Below the pieces are notes generated by a model that was given only the letters and a program-made list of their open reading frames with translations, made no database searches and had not been told where the DNA came from. Of a stretch of 64,000 nucleotides of DNA, positions 45,574 to 53,427 are shown one piece after another. How positions within the stretch are numbered: position 1 is the first letter of the stretch; each line of letters opens with the position of its first letter. Made by a program: the position numbers and the translations under genes. The stretch is from Clostridium carboxidivorans P7 (GTDB lineage Bacteria; Bacillota; Clostridia; Clostridiales; Clostridiaceae), in NCBI RefSeq assembly GCF_001038625.1, contig NZ_CP011803.1, positions 2,852,001 through 2,916,000 of the forward strand, read 5' to 3'.

Positions 45574-46320
45574 TTATAATTTATTAATTATACTGGCATT
45601 ATATGCTGCACCAAATCCATTATCTATATTTACTACACTGACACCACTAGCACAACTATTTAACATGGATAGCAATGCTGCAACCCCTCCAAAGTTGGCT
45701 CCATAACCAACACTTGTTGGAACTGCTATGATAGGTTTGTCCACAAGCCCCCCTATAACACTAGCTAGAGCTCCTTCCATTCCTGCAATGACTATAACAA
45801 CTTTTGCTCCTCTAATAACATCTAGCTTTGCAAAAAGTCTGTGTATGCCTGCAACCCCTACATCAATTATTTTTTCAACTTTATTTCCTAATATTTTTGC
45901 AGTTTCATAAGCTTCCTCTACAACAGGTAAATCAGAAGTACCTGCTGCAACTATAGCTATATAACTCTCTGTAAGAGGCTGCTTTTTCTTCTCAATTGTT
46001 ATTGTTCTACCAAGTTCATTATATTCTGCTTCTTTACATATTTGCTTTACTGCATTATACATTTCTTCATTAGCCCTAGTTCCTAATATATTATTGCCTT
46101 TTGTAAGCATGAATTTAATAATATCTTTAACTTCACTTGCTGTTTTTCCTTCACAATATATTACTTCTGGATAACCAACTCTCATTTCTCTATGATTATC
46201 TATATTAGCAAAGCCTAAATCCTTAAAAGGTAAATCCTCTAATTGCTTAAGTGCCTCTTCTACATTTATTTTATTATCTTTAACTCCTTCTAATAAAATT
46301 TTAATTTCTTTCTTATCCAC
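45574..46320 (-). CDS. larB: Nickel-pincer cofactor biosynthesis protein LarB
   Basis: The 248-residue protein has the LarB N-terminal segment (YPEVIYCEGKT) and an AIR-carboxylase-like C-terminal domain (VAAGTSDLPVVEEAYETA, VVIVIAGMEGALASVIGGL, VPTSVGYG). LarB carboxylates and hydrolyses nicotinic acid adenine dinucleotide in the first step of making the Ni-pincer nucleotide of lactate racemase. It follows larC with an 84-base gap on the same strand. The genes larE and larA are not in this window. Confidence 0.93.
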   Translation of the reverse strand: MDKKEIKILLEGVKDNKINVEEALKQLEDLPFKDLGFANIDNHREMRVGYPEVIYCEGKTASEVKDIIKFMLTKGNNILGTRANEEMYNAVKQICKEAEYNELGRTITIEKKKQPLTESYIAIVAAGTSDLPVVEEAYETAKILGNKVEKIIDVGVAGIHRLFAKLDVIRGAKVVIVIAGMEGALASVIGGLVDKPIIAVPTSVGYGANFGGVAALLSMLNSCASGVSVVNIDNGFGAAYNASIINKL

Positions 46321-46404
46321 TTTGTCCTCCTAATATTCTTATCTACTATTTCATACATACTTTTAAAGCCATCCTTATGATTAAGCTTCATTTAAGCCTA
46401 AAAA

Positions 46405-47706
46405 TCACTTGATATCTTGTTTATATACTTCTTTATACACCTTATTTATAGATATATTTTTTTCTTTTGCTATGGCTTTGCATTCTTCATACTCTGCTTT
46501 ATATTTCACAAGCTTTCCTTTATAATAAGCTTTCTTTATTGTAATATCTCCATATTCCGTTTTTACTTTTGAAAACTCCCTATTTAACATTATTTTTTCA
46601 ACCTTGAATTTTCTAACACCAATTGAAGTTGTTTCTTCAAAAACTACACCTAGAACATCTTTTTCACTTTTTTCGCTAACTAGTACACTTAATTTTGTTC
46701 CCGGTCTTCCCTTTTTCATAAATATAGGTGTTTTAAATACATCTAAGGCTCCTGCTTCAAAGAGTTTTTCTTCTACATACCCATAAAGTTCTGGATTCAT
46801 ATCATCTATATTGGTTTCTAAAATATATTGTTCTTCTATTTCTTCAGTACTTTCCTTCTCACCTAAATATACTCTCAAAACATTTGGAATTTCTAAATCT
46901 CTATGCCCTATTCCATATGCAATCTTTTTAATTGAAAAATCAATATTTGTTGTAAATTCACAAGCATTTGCTGCAAGTATTGCTGCTCCAGTAGGAGTTG
47001 TAGTTTCAAATTGTACAATTCCAACATTTATAGGAACATTTTTTAAGATTTCCACTGTTGCAGGAGCTGGTACTGGCATAAGACCATGAGCACATTTAAC
47101 AAATCCCCCTCCAACCTGAACTGGAGATGCAATAATTTTATCAACTTTTAAATAATCTAAACAAATAGCTGCTCCCACTATATCTACAATTGAATCAATA
47201 GCTCCTACTTCATGAAAATGTACTTCATATATATCTTTCCCATGAACCTTTGCTTCTGCTTCTGCAACCTTCATAAACATATCTAAACTAAGCTTTTTAA
47301 CTTTATCATTTAAATCACCGGAATTTATTATTTTCTCTATATCTTTCAAATTTCTATGATGATGCTCATGATTGTGAACATGCTCTTCGTGGCTATGTTC
47401 ATGATTATGATTATTTTCACTACAATGCTGATCATTATCACTATGGTGATGAGAATGTTCATGATTATGTTCAACATGTAAAGCTTGATCTGAACTATGT
47501 GTACTATTTTTTAATATAACGTCTACTCTAGTTCCTGTTATTCCAAGCTTAACAGAACCTTCAACTTTTATTTCATATTCAGAATCTAAGTTAAGCTTTG
47601 AAAGCTCCTGAATTAAATATTCTTTTGGAACCCCTAAATCTATTAATGCTGCTAAATTCATATCCCCACTTATTCCACAGAAACAATCATAATATAAAAT
47701 CTTCAT
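46405..47706 (-). CDS. larC: Nickel-pincer cofactor nickel-insertion protein LarC
   Basis: The 433-residue protein starts ILYYDCFCGISGDMNLAALI and has a His-rich stretch at about 78-120 (many HNHEHSH repeats), then the catalytic core (GGGFVKCAHGLMPVPAPATVE) and the C-terminal part (ETNIDDMNPE). LarC inserts nickel into the pincer cofactor using CTP. In Lactobacillus plantarum it is made by a ribosomal frameshift; here the frame is continuous. The His-rich stretch probably holds nickel. AAGGGGTAATAAAA precedes the ATG. Confidence 0.93.
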   Translation of the reverse strand: MKILYYDCFCGISGDMNLAALIDLGVPKEYLIQELSKLNLDSEYEIKVEGSVKLGITGTRVDVILKNSTHSSDQALHVEHNHEHSHHHSDNDQHCSENNHNHEHSHEEHVHNHEHHHRNLKDIEKIINSGDLNDKVKKLSLDMFMKVAEAEAKVHGKDIYEVHFHEVGAIDSIVDIVGAAICLDYLKVDKIIASPVQVGGGFVKCAHGLMPVPAPATVEILKNVPINVGIVQFETTTPTGAAILAANACEFTTNIDFSIKKIAYGIGHRDLEIPNVLRVYLGEKESTEEIEEQYILETNIDDMNPELYGYVEEKLFEAGALDVFKTPIFMKKGRPGTKLSVLVSEKSEKDVLGVVFEETTSIGVRKFKVEKIMLNREFSKVKTEYGDITIKKAYYKGKLVKYKAEYEECKAIAKEKNISINKVYKEVYKQDIK

Positions 47707-48019
47707 TTTTATTACCCCTTCTTACCCTTTAAATTTTCTAGTCATGGATTTTTACATCTTAGTATATTCAATATTATAATACTTGAATATACTCTACATT
47801 GAAAGTTTTTATACGTTTTTGCTTATTTTAATTACATTCTTCATGTTTTAAATTGCATTTTCTAACTCAAATTATTAATAATCTTTCTATCTAATAGCCT
47901 ATCACCTGGAGTATACTCTATGTCAAGAAATTTTTTTAATGCTCCTTCTATATAATGATAAACTAATGTAAATTCCCAATAATACATTAACTCCAGCTTG
48001 AATTGTTCCATTATCAAAA
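47707..48019. other. Intergenic region upstream of larC
   Basis: It holds the MerR-type promoter at 47896-47926 and otherwise AT-rich sequence. A 61-codon frame across it starts inside the terminator at 48020-48044 and has no ribosome binding site, so it is not accepted as a gene. Confidence 0.5.
47896..47926 (-). promoter_or_regulatory. MerR-type promoter upstream of larC
   Basis: On the minus strand TTGACA, a 19-base spacer containing the palindrome GAGTATACTC, and TAGGCT. The 19-base spacer is characteristic of MerR-activated promoters. It lies about 190 bases before larC. Confidence 0.5.
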
Positions 48020-48044
48020 GTGGGCTACAAATACTGCAGCCCAC
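48020..48044 (-). terminator. Terminator after the DUF2156 gene
   Basis: Stem GTGGGCT / AGCCCAC, extended inside by weaker pairs, followed on the minus strand by TTTTGATAA. It is nine bases from the DUF2156 stop. Confidence 0.8.
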
Positions 48045-48052
48045 CAAATTAT

Positions 48053-48937
48053 TTAGAATTGAAAATCCGGATAAGCAGAATACTTTACAGACAGTCTACA
48101 TGGATTATAATTCTCCTTAAACCTTCTAAGACCAGCTATTCCCATGTCGTCTTCCTTGTTGATGAACTCCACCTTCATATTCTTGGACATCTCATTTATC
48201 ATATAAGCATGAACTCCTCTGTGGCTGTTATCAGTAAGTTCTACATGAGAAATAGCCATATTACTAGTTATTTCTTCGTATATACAGTATGCCTGCATAT
48301 CACTGCTATTCCATACTATACCTCCCTTTAAATTTAATCTATCAATACAGTCTAATATTTTCAAGGTAGGTTGTACCACATCAGTTTCAACATAATGTTT
48401 TAGTGTAAATTCCTTACATTTCTCAATATTAGAAACTATATCGCTGCTGTAAACGGGAGTGAAGTTTTTCAGATAATTAGAAAGATTATTTCTCTGTTTT
48501 CTAAAATCATGTCCTTCATAAGCTGCCAGTGATTCATTTGAATATATATAATCAAATGAATTTCTATCTTCCTGGATTTTGTAATTCATAGATCTAAATA
48601 TTTCAATATGACTATCCGGTATCTTTGTAAAATAAGGTTTCAACTGATGCTTACGGCAATATTGCAAAACAAGCTTTATACCATATTCAGTATCTCCTAG
48701 TGGCATATAAAATGATGGTTTCTCATAACCTGAATATATGATTATTGTCCTATCATCATGGTAAATTTTTAATTTATACAGTTCACTGTACATATAAATA
48801 TATGAAAATACATAATCTGAACCTCTATAATCAAAATCTTTAAAAAGCTCTTTATCCTTCATGGATATTTTCTTCAACTTTAATATTTCTTCTTTATCTT
48901 TAAAAAGTTCTTTATCATTTAATATTTTTAATTCCAA
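48053..48937 (-). CDS. DUF2156 / phosphatidylglycerol lysyltransferase-like acyltransferase
   Basis: The protein of about 295 residues has the DUF2156 layout of two GNAT-like halves: an N-terminal half with FSYIYMYSELYKLKIYHDD and FYMPLGD, and a C-terminal half with YCIYEEITSNMAISHVELT and MNEMSKNMKVEFINKEDDMG. MprF-like members add amino acids to lipids, but many clostridial ones are soluble and uncharacterised. The best start is TTG at 48937 after GGAGGAAGAAACA; ATG starts at 48973 and 48994 lack such a site. A MerR-type promoter (48985-49016) lies directly upstream. Confidence 0.78.
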   Translation of the reverse strand: MELKILNDKELFKDKEEILKLKKISMKDKELFKDFDYRGSDYVFSYIYMYSELYKLKIYHDDRTIIIYSGYEKPSFYMPLGDTEYGIKLVLQYCRKHQLKPYFTKIPDSHIEIFRSMNYKIQEDRNSFDYIYSNESLAAYEGHDFRKQRNNLSNYLKNFTPVYSSDIVSNIEKCKEFTLKHYVETDVVQPTLKILDCIDRLNLKGGIVWNSSDMQAYCIYEEITSNMAISHVELTDNSHRGVHAYMINEMSKNMKVEFINKEDDMGIAGLRRFKENYNPCRLSVKYSAYPDFQF

Positions 48938-48984
48938 TGTTTCTTCCTCCAGTACTATTTTTTTATTTATCATAAAATAGTAGT

Positions 48985-49016
48985 AGAATATCACTTAGAG
49001 TAACACTCAAAGTCAA
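48985..49016 (-). promoter_or_regulatory. MerR-type promoter of the DUF2156 gene
   Basis: On the minus strand TTGACT, a spacer of about 20 bases with the inverted repeat ACTTTGAGTGTTACTCTAAGT overlapping it, and TATTCT. The long spacer and palindrome are the MerR hallmark. An ATG at 48994 would lie inside this promoter, which supports the later TTG start. Confidence 0.65.
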
Positions 49017-49038
49017 AAGGTTTTTGCAAAATAAAATT

Positions 49039-49078
49039 ATCCTCATCATCAAATATTATATGTTGTGATGGTGAGGAT
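49039..49078 (-). terminator. Terminator after the second aldo/keto reductase gene
   Basis: Stem ATCCTCATCATCA / TGATGGTGAGGAT, with AATTTTATTTT after it on the minus strand. Confidence 0.75.
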
Positions 49079-49123
49079 GTTTATTCTTATTTACCTGATC
49101 TCCACTGCTGATTATATATCTGC

Positions 49124-50251
49124 TTATTCAAATACTGCAGCCGCTTTCTTAAGTTCATCAATAATCTTGATGTGCTGTGGACAAACGCTTTCACACTGAC
49201 CGCACTCAATACAGTCCGATGCACCATTTAAGTTACTGAGTTTTGTATTCCATGCATAAGAACCCTTTGCAGCCTGTTCATTATTATATATGTTAATCAT
49301 ATTCATAGACTTGAATATACCTGGAATTGCTATGGACTGTGGACATCCTTTCATACAATAAGCACATGATGTACAGGGAATTGATGAAATTGCATTAAGT
49401 GCCATCTGAGCTTTATTGATAATCTCATACTCTTTTTCAGTAAGTGGCTCAAAATTTTTCATGTATGAAATATTGTCCTCTATCTGCTCCATATTAGACA
49501 TTCCACTCAACACGGTAATAATGCCATCCAGTGACGCTGCATAACGAATTGCCCAAGAAGGCAACGACACATTGGGATTAGCATCCTTAAAAATTTTTTC
49601 CACAGCAGGTGGAGGTGACGCTAATATACCGCCTTTTACTGGTTCCATGATAACAACTGGCTTACCGTGTTTTCTAGCAATCTCATAACACAGTTTGGAC
49701 TCAATCATCGGATTATTCCAATCTGCATAGTTGATTTGAAGTTGAACGAACTCCATTTCAGGGTGTTCTGTTAGAATCTTATCTAACACAGCGGCCTTGT
49801 CGTGAAATGAGAAACCTAAGTGACGAATCAAACCCTCCTTCTTCTTTTCTCTCAGAAAGTCCCAAATTCCAAACTTATCAAAGGACTGAGTACGTGATTC
49901 ACCCAAGTTATGCAATAAATAAAAATCAAAATACCCTGCTCCTGTTCTTTCAAGTGATGTGTAGAACATCTGCTGTGCTTCTTCTTTGGTCTTTGCACCT
50001 GCCCATGCAGGCAGTTTTGTTGCAAGCAGATATTTATCACGGGGATAACGTTCTACTAATGCCTCTTTTATGGCACGTTCAGAATTTCCATTATTATAAC
50101 CATATGCTGTATCAAAATATGTGAACCCCTTGGATAAAAACAAATCAACCATCTTCTTTACCTGCTCAACGTCAATCTCACCATTTGACATCGGCAAACG
50201 CATAAGCCCAAATCCTAGTTTCGGAATATCCTGTCCTAAATAATTTTCCAT
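49124..50251 (-). CDS. Aldo/keto reductase with C-terminal 4Fe-4S domain
   Basis: The 375-residue protein has a complete aldo/keto reductase tetrad: Asp and Tyr in YFDTAYGYNN, Lys in LLATKLPAW and His in FYLLHNLGE. The C-terminal part carries CTSCAYCMKGCP and CIECGQCESVCP for two 4Fe-4S clusters. Such clostridial enzymes link carbonyl reduction to ferredoxin-like centres; the substrate is unknown. AAAAGGAGATAGATAGA precedes the ATG, and a MerR-type promoter lies upstream, as expected for an aldehyde-induced reductase. Confidence 0.9.
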   Translation of the reverse strand: MENYLGQDIPKLGFGLMRLPMSNGEIDVEQVKKMVDLFLSKGFTYFDTAYGYNNGNSERAIKEALVERYPRDKYLLATKLPAWAGAKTKEEAQQMFYTSLERTGAGYFDFYLLHNLGESRTQSFDKFGIWDFLREKKKEGLIRHLGFSFHDKAAVLDKILTEHPEMEFVQLQINYADWNNPMIESKLCYEIARKHGKPVVIMEPVKGGILASPPPAVEKIFKDANPNVSLPSWAIRYAASLDGIITVLSGMSNMEQIEDNISYMKNFEPLTEKEYEIINKAQMALNAISSIPCTSCAYCMKGCPQSIAIPGIFKSMNMINIYNNEQAAKGSYAWNTKLSNLNGASDCIECGQCESVCPQHIKIIDELKKAAAVFE

Positions 50252-50334
50252 TCTATCTATCTCCTTTTCAATATTTTACATTTTCTTAAACAGTTTCATT
50301 AATTTAGATAAGTGAATTCAATCCTTGTATATAA

Positions 50335-50365
50335 ATTTTACTACTTAGAGTGAACTCCAAGTCAA
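50335..50365 (-). promoter_or_regulatory. MerR-type promoter of the aldo/keto reductase gene
   Basis: On the minus strand TTGACT, a 19-base spacer with the palindrome CTTGGAGTTCACTCTAAG overlapping it, and TAAAAT. It is the clearest of the three MerR-type promoters in this part of the window. Confidence 0.75.
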
Positions 50366-50435
50366 GCATTTTTTTAAATTATTTTCTAAAATGAAAAACT
50401 AAATTCTTGTTTGAAAGGGTAAATTCATGTCTAAT

Positions 50436-50487
50436 AAAAAAAGTGGAGATTTAAAAACCAATTAATTAGTTTTAAAATCTCCACTTA
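50436..50487 (-). terminator. Terminator of the oxidoreductase operon
   Basis: Stem AGTGGAGATTTTAAAACTAA with its complement (TTGGTTTTTAAATCTCCACT), followed on the minus strand by TTTTTTATTAG. Confidence 0.88.
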
Positions 50488-50507
50488 AACAGTTTGTTTA
50501 AAATTTT

Positions 50508-51194
50508 TTATTCAAAAGGAACTACATCATAATCACTAGAAAGAAGATCTATAAAAAGTACTTTTTTTCTTAAAAGTTCTCCTCTTCCTATTAAAACTTT
50601 TATTACTTCACTTACCTCAATGGAAGCTGCTAAAGCTGGTGTAAAGGATGGATTTCCAAGCTCCTTTTCAACGCCTTTTGTTTGATTTTTATCTTTATTA
50701 TAAATTTTGTTTAAAGTATCATCTCCAGGAAGTATGGTAGTAATTTGCCCATACCATCCTGCTATAGCTCCATGAACCATTGGTATATTTAGTTTCTTAC
50801 AGCTATCTTGAAGTAAAAGTCTAGCTGGTATACTATCAAGCGCATCTACTACCACATGGTGACCACTTAAAATTTGTAAAGCATTTTCTTCAGTTAACAT
50901 TTCGTTTACTGCTTTTACCTCAATTAAAGGATTCACCTTTTCCATTCTGTGTTTTGCCTCTAAAGCTTTACTTAATCCTAGAGACTCGCTGCTTGAAAGT
51001 ATCTGGCGGTTTAAATTGGATTCTACAAATATATCCCCATCCACTGCTGTAATGGTGCCAATTCCTATTCTACCCAGCATTTCAATAATATATCCGCCAA
51101 TTCCTCCACAGCCTATAACACAAACTTTAAATTCCTTTAATTTGTGATTTTCTTCTTCTGATAAAGTTTTCATATTTCTGTCATAACGTTCCAA
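50508..51194 (-). CDS. ThiF/MoeB/HesA-family adenylyltransferase
   Basis: The 228-residue protein has the nucleotide loop VCVIGCGGIGGYI (about 24-36), acidic VDGD and the arginine finger in NLNRQIL, and DALDSIPAR. These are the motifs of enzymes that adenylate the C-terminal glycine of MoaD or ThiS. The paired CxxC zinc motifs of E. coli MoeB are absent, as in several ThiF/HesA relatives. It is the last gene of the operon and follows the MoaD-like gene by two bases, so it probably activates that protein for pterin cofactor synthesis. Confidence 0.88.
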   Translation of the reverse strand: MERYDRNMKTLSEEENHKLKEFKVCVIGCGGIGGYIIEMLGRIGIGTITAVDGDIFVESNLNRQILSSSESLGLSKALEAKHRMEKVNPLIEVKAVNEMLTEENALQILSGHHVVVDALDSIPARLLLQDSCKKLNIPMVHGAIAGWYGQITTILPGDDTLNKIYNKDKNQTKGVEKELGNPSFTPALAASIEVSEVIKVLIGRGELLRKKVLFIDLLSSDYDVVPFE

Positions 51195-51196
51195 GT

Positions 51197-51421
51197 TTAG
51201 CCACCTCCCACTGGTGGAAATAAGGATACTATATCGTTGTCATGCAAAACAGTTTCTAATTTGCCATCTCTTCCATTTATAAGAAGTATAGCTACCTCTT
51301 CTTCATCTATTTTAAGCATATTAACAATATCTCTCGGAGTTATGCCTTCATTTAGATCTAAAAAATACTTTTTTTCTCTTCCTTCTCTAAATGTTGCAAA
51401 CAATCTTACTTCAAGCTTCAT
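51197..51421 (-). CDS. MoaD/ThiS-like sulfur carrier protein
   Basis: The 74-residue ubiquitin-fold protein starts KLEVRLFATFREGREKKYFL and ends LFPPVGGG with the terminal di-glycine needed for adenylation and thiocarboxylate formation. It lies between the oxidoreductase gene and the adenylyltransferase gene. This makes a dedicated sulfur carrier for the tungstopterin of this oxidoreductase likely, although a general MoaD role is equally consistent. GAGGAGGGACGA precedes the ATG. Confidence 0.9.
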   Translation of the reverse strand: MKLEVRLFATFREGREKKYFLDLNEGITPRDIVNMLKIDEEEVAILLINGRDGKLETVLHDNDIVSLFPPVGGG

Positions 51422-51436
51422 TCGTCCCTCCTCGGT

Positions 51437-53260
51437 TTAGATTTTTCCAATATACTCTTCTAATCCAAGCTTTCTTAAAGTTTCTTCTGTAGGAATACCA
51501 TTAGAATCCCATCCTCTTACTGAGTAATATTCAGGAAGAAGTACATCTAATCTATGAACCTCTCCTTTTGATGGTCCTTCTGGAACTGGTTCCTCAAGCA
51601 ATCTCTTTGGAAGAGTATCCTGTGAACTATCTATACCTGCCTTTAAGTTAAATATTTTTTCTAAAGTCCATATTCTGTCTCCGGCCATCATTATAGAGTT
51701 TACATCATGCAATTCTCCACCAACTACTGCATTGTACATATCAACATAATCCTGTGCACCAAGACCAAATGTTGTGAAAATACATAATCCAAGGGAATCT
51801 ATAACTGCTGTTAAATCATGGAATACTCTAGCATATGCTGGTTTTCCTTCTAATGCAAATCTATCAAGTTTTTCTGGATATCCAAGTATTTCAGGGCTTA
51901 TCATATATCCTTTAATATGGCAGCCTCCTCTATTGTTAACAGCATAAGTTATACCATGTCCCTGTGCTCCTCTTGGATCATATGCTGGAAGTTCTTGTTT
52001 TTTAACAGTCATAGCATACTCAGGTGCACCATAGGATTCACAAAGTCTGTATGAACCATCTGCCATTTTGTCTCCAAATCCTTCTCTACGTCCCATTTTC
52101 TTTACCCATTCAACCATGGACTTAGCATCGCCCCATTTAAGTGATAATCCATCTGCAGCTATTTCTTCATCCTTAATGTAACCTCTTTGATAAAGTTCCA
52201 TAGCAGCCGCAATAGTTGCTCCTGCTGATATTGTATCTAATCCATATTCATTACATAACATATTTGCTGTATTTGCAGCATTTATATCGTATACATCACA
52301 ATCAGATCCAAATGACCATAATGTTTCGTATTCTGGTCCTCCACATTCAGTTCCATCATCAAGCTTTACCCATCTTCCACAAGCAATTGGACATCTATAG
52401 CAAGGATTTTTTCTAACTAGGCAATCCTTAGTCATAGTTTCTCCACTAATCTTATCTGCCTCAGGTGTATAAGATTCTTGGAAATTTTTTACTGGGTGTA
52501 TACCATTTTCATTTATAATATTAACAAGTACAGCTGTTCCGTATGTTGGAAGTCCACTTCCTGCTACTGGATCTTTTCTTAAAATATTTGATTTCTCAAG
52601 TGATACCGCTTTTACTTTTTCCTCATCAAATAATTTTACTTTTCCACTTCCTTTTACCACTATAGCTTTTAAATTTTTTGAACCCATAACAGCTCCAACG
52701 CCGCCGCGGCCTGCTGTTCTGTCAACCTCATTCATAACTGCTGCCATAAGTGATAGTTTTTCTCCAGCTGGTCCTATACATAAAACCTTAGCCTTTGCAT
52801 CATTTTCATTTTGAAGCATTTTTGTGGTTTCTTCTGTTAGTTTTCCCCAAACATGAGAAGCATCTTTAAATTCTACTTTATCATCTACTATATTCACATA
52901 AACTTCCTTATCTGATTTGCCTTCAACAATTATCATATCGTATCCAGCCATTTTTAACTCTACTCCCCACTTTCCACCTGAGTTTGAAATGGCAATAGCT
53001 CCTGTTAAAGGTGACTTTGTAACTACCATAAATCTTCCACTTGTTGGAACAGGTGCACCTGTAAGTGGTCCTGCTGCTATAATGAATTTATTGTCAGGTG
53101 ATAATGGATCTATTTTTGGATCTACTTCATCAAATAAGGTTTTTACGCCTAATCCTCTTGATCCTATAAATTTTTTAGCTTGGTCAATTTTCAATTCTTC
53201 TACTACATAAGTTTTATTACTTAGATTAATTCTTAACACCTTACCATTATATCCGTACAT
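51437..53260 (-). CDS. aor: Tungsten-dependent aldehyde ferredoxin oxidoreductase
   Basis: The 607-residue protein matches AOR over its whole length. It begins GYNGKVLRINLSNKTYVVEE, has the pterin-binding pattern VDRTAGRGGVGAVMGSKNLKA, the 4Fe-4S ligands CYRCPIAC with a further Cys in SLGLCIFTT, and the segment LPAYDPRGAQGHG. The family oxidises aldehydes to acids with ferredoxin, or reduces acids in acetogens. Its promoter is of the sigma-54 type (53312-53328) with activator-like sites upstream, and the activator gene is next door. AGGAGGG precedes the ATG. Confidence 0.95.
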   Translation of the reverse strand: MYGYNGKVLRINLSNKTYVVEELKIDQAKKFIGSRGLGVKTLFDEVDPKIDPLSPDNKFIIAAGPLTGAPVPTSGRFMVVTKSPLTGAIAISNSGGKWGVELKMAGYDMIIVEGKSDKEVYVNIVDDKVEFKDASHVWGKLTEETTKMLQNENDAKAKVLCIGPAGEKLSLMAAVMNEVDRTAGRGGVGAVMGSKNLKAIVVKGSGKVKLFDEEKVKAVSLEKSNILRKDPVAGSGLPTYGTAVLVNIINENGIHPVKNFQESYTPEADKISGETMTKDCLVRKNPCYRCPIACGRWVKLDDGTECGGPEYETLWSFGSDCDVYDINAANTANMLCNEYGLDTISAGATIAAAMELYQRGYIKDEEIAADGLSLKWGDAKSMVEWVKKMGRREGFGDKMADGSYRLCESYGAPEYAMTVKKQELPAYDPRGAQGHGITYAVNNRGGCHIKGYMISPEILGYPEKLDRFALEGKPAYARVFHDLTAVIDSLGLCIFTTFGLGAQDYVDMYNAVVGGELHDVNSIMMAGDRIWTLEKIFNLKAGIDSSQDTLPKRLLEEPVPEGPSKGEVHRLDVLLPEYYSVRGWDSNGIPTEETLRKLGLEEYIGKI

Positions 53261-53311
53261 AAAAAACCCTCCTAAAAAATTGATTATTCAAACAATTGCA
53301 TATTCATATAC

Positions 53312-53328
53312 AGCATAAATCGTGCCAA
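53312..53328 (-). promoter_or_regulatory. Sigma-54 promoter of the oxidoreductase gene
   Basis: On the minus strand the sequence TTGGCACGATTTATGCT has the -24 element TGGCAC and a -12 GC exactly 12 bases after the GG, with one mismatch (ATGC for TTGC). It lies about 50 bases before the oxidoreductase start and downstream of a sigma-54 activator gene. Confidence 0.75.
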
Positions 53329-53370
53329 TGATGAAAATGTAGTGTTTGGAGGGTACTACGCCAAAATTAT

Positions 53371-53427
53371 TGTTCCGTTTTGGCGCATTTTTTGTTCTGT
53401 TTCAGATCACTGTTCCATTTCAGAACA
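53371..53427 (-). promoter_or_regulatory. Three upstream activator-like sites
   Basis: Three repeats of the form TGTTC-N7-GAACA lie at 53371-53387 (degenerate, ends GGCGCA), 53393-53409 (ends GATCA) and 53411-53427 (perfect). They lie about 45-115 bases upstream of the sigma-54 promoter and run into the 3' end of the activator gene. This is a usual place for an enhancer-binding protein. Confidence 0.6.

Noticed and set aside
46405-47706. Possible programmed frameshift in larC
   Set aside because: The frame is continuous over 433 codons with all LarC motifs, so no frameshift is needed.
47862-48047. A 61-codon frame on the minus strand
   Set aside because: It begins inside the terminator hairpin at 48020-48044, has no ribosome binding site, and its end is formed by the MerR-type promoter.
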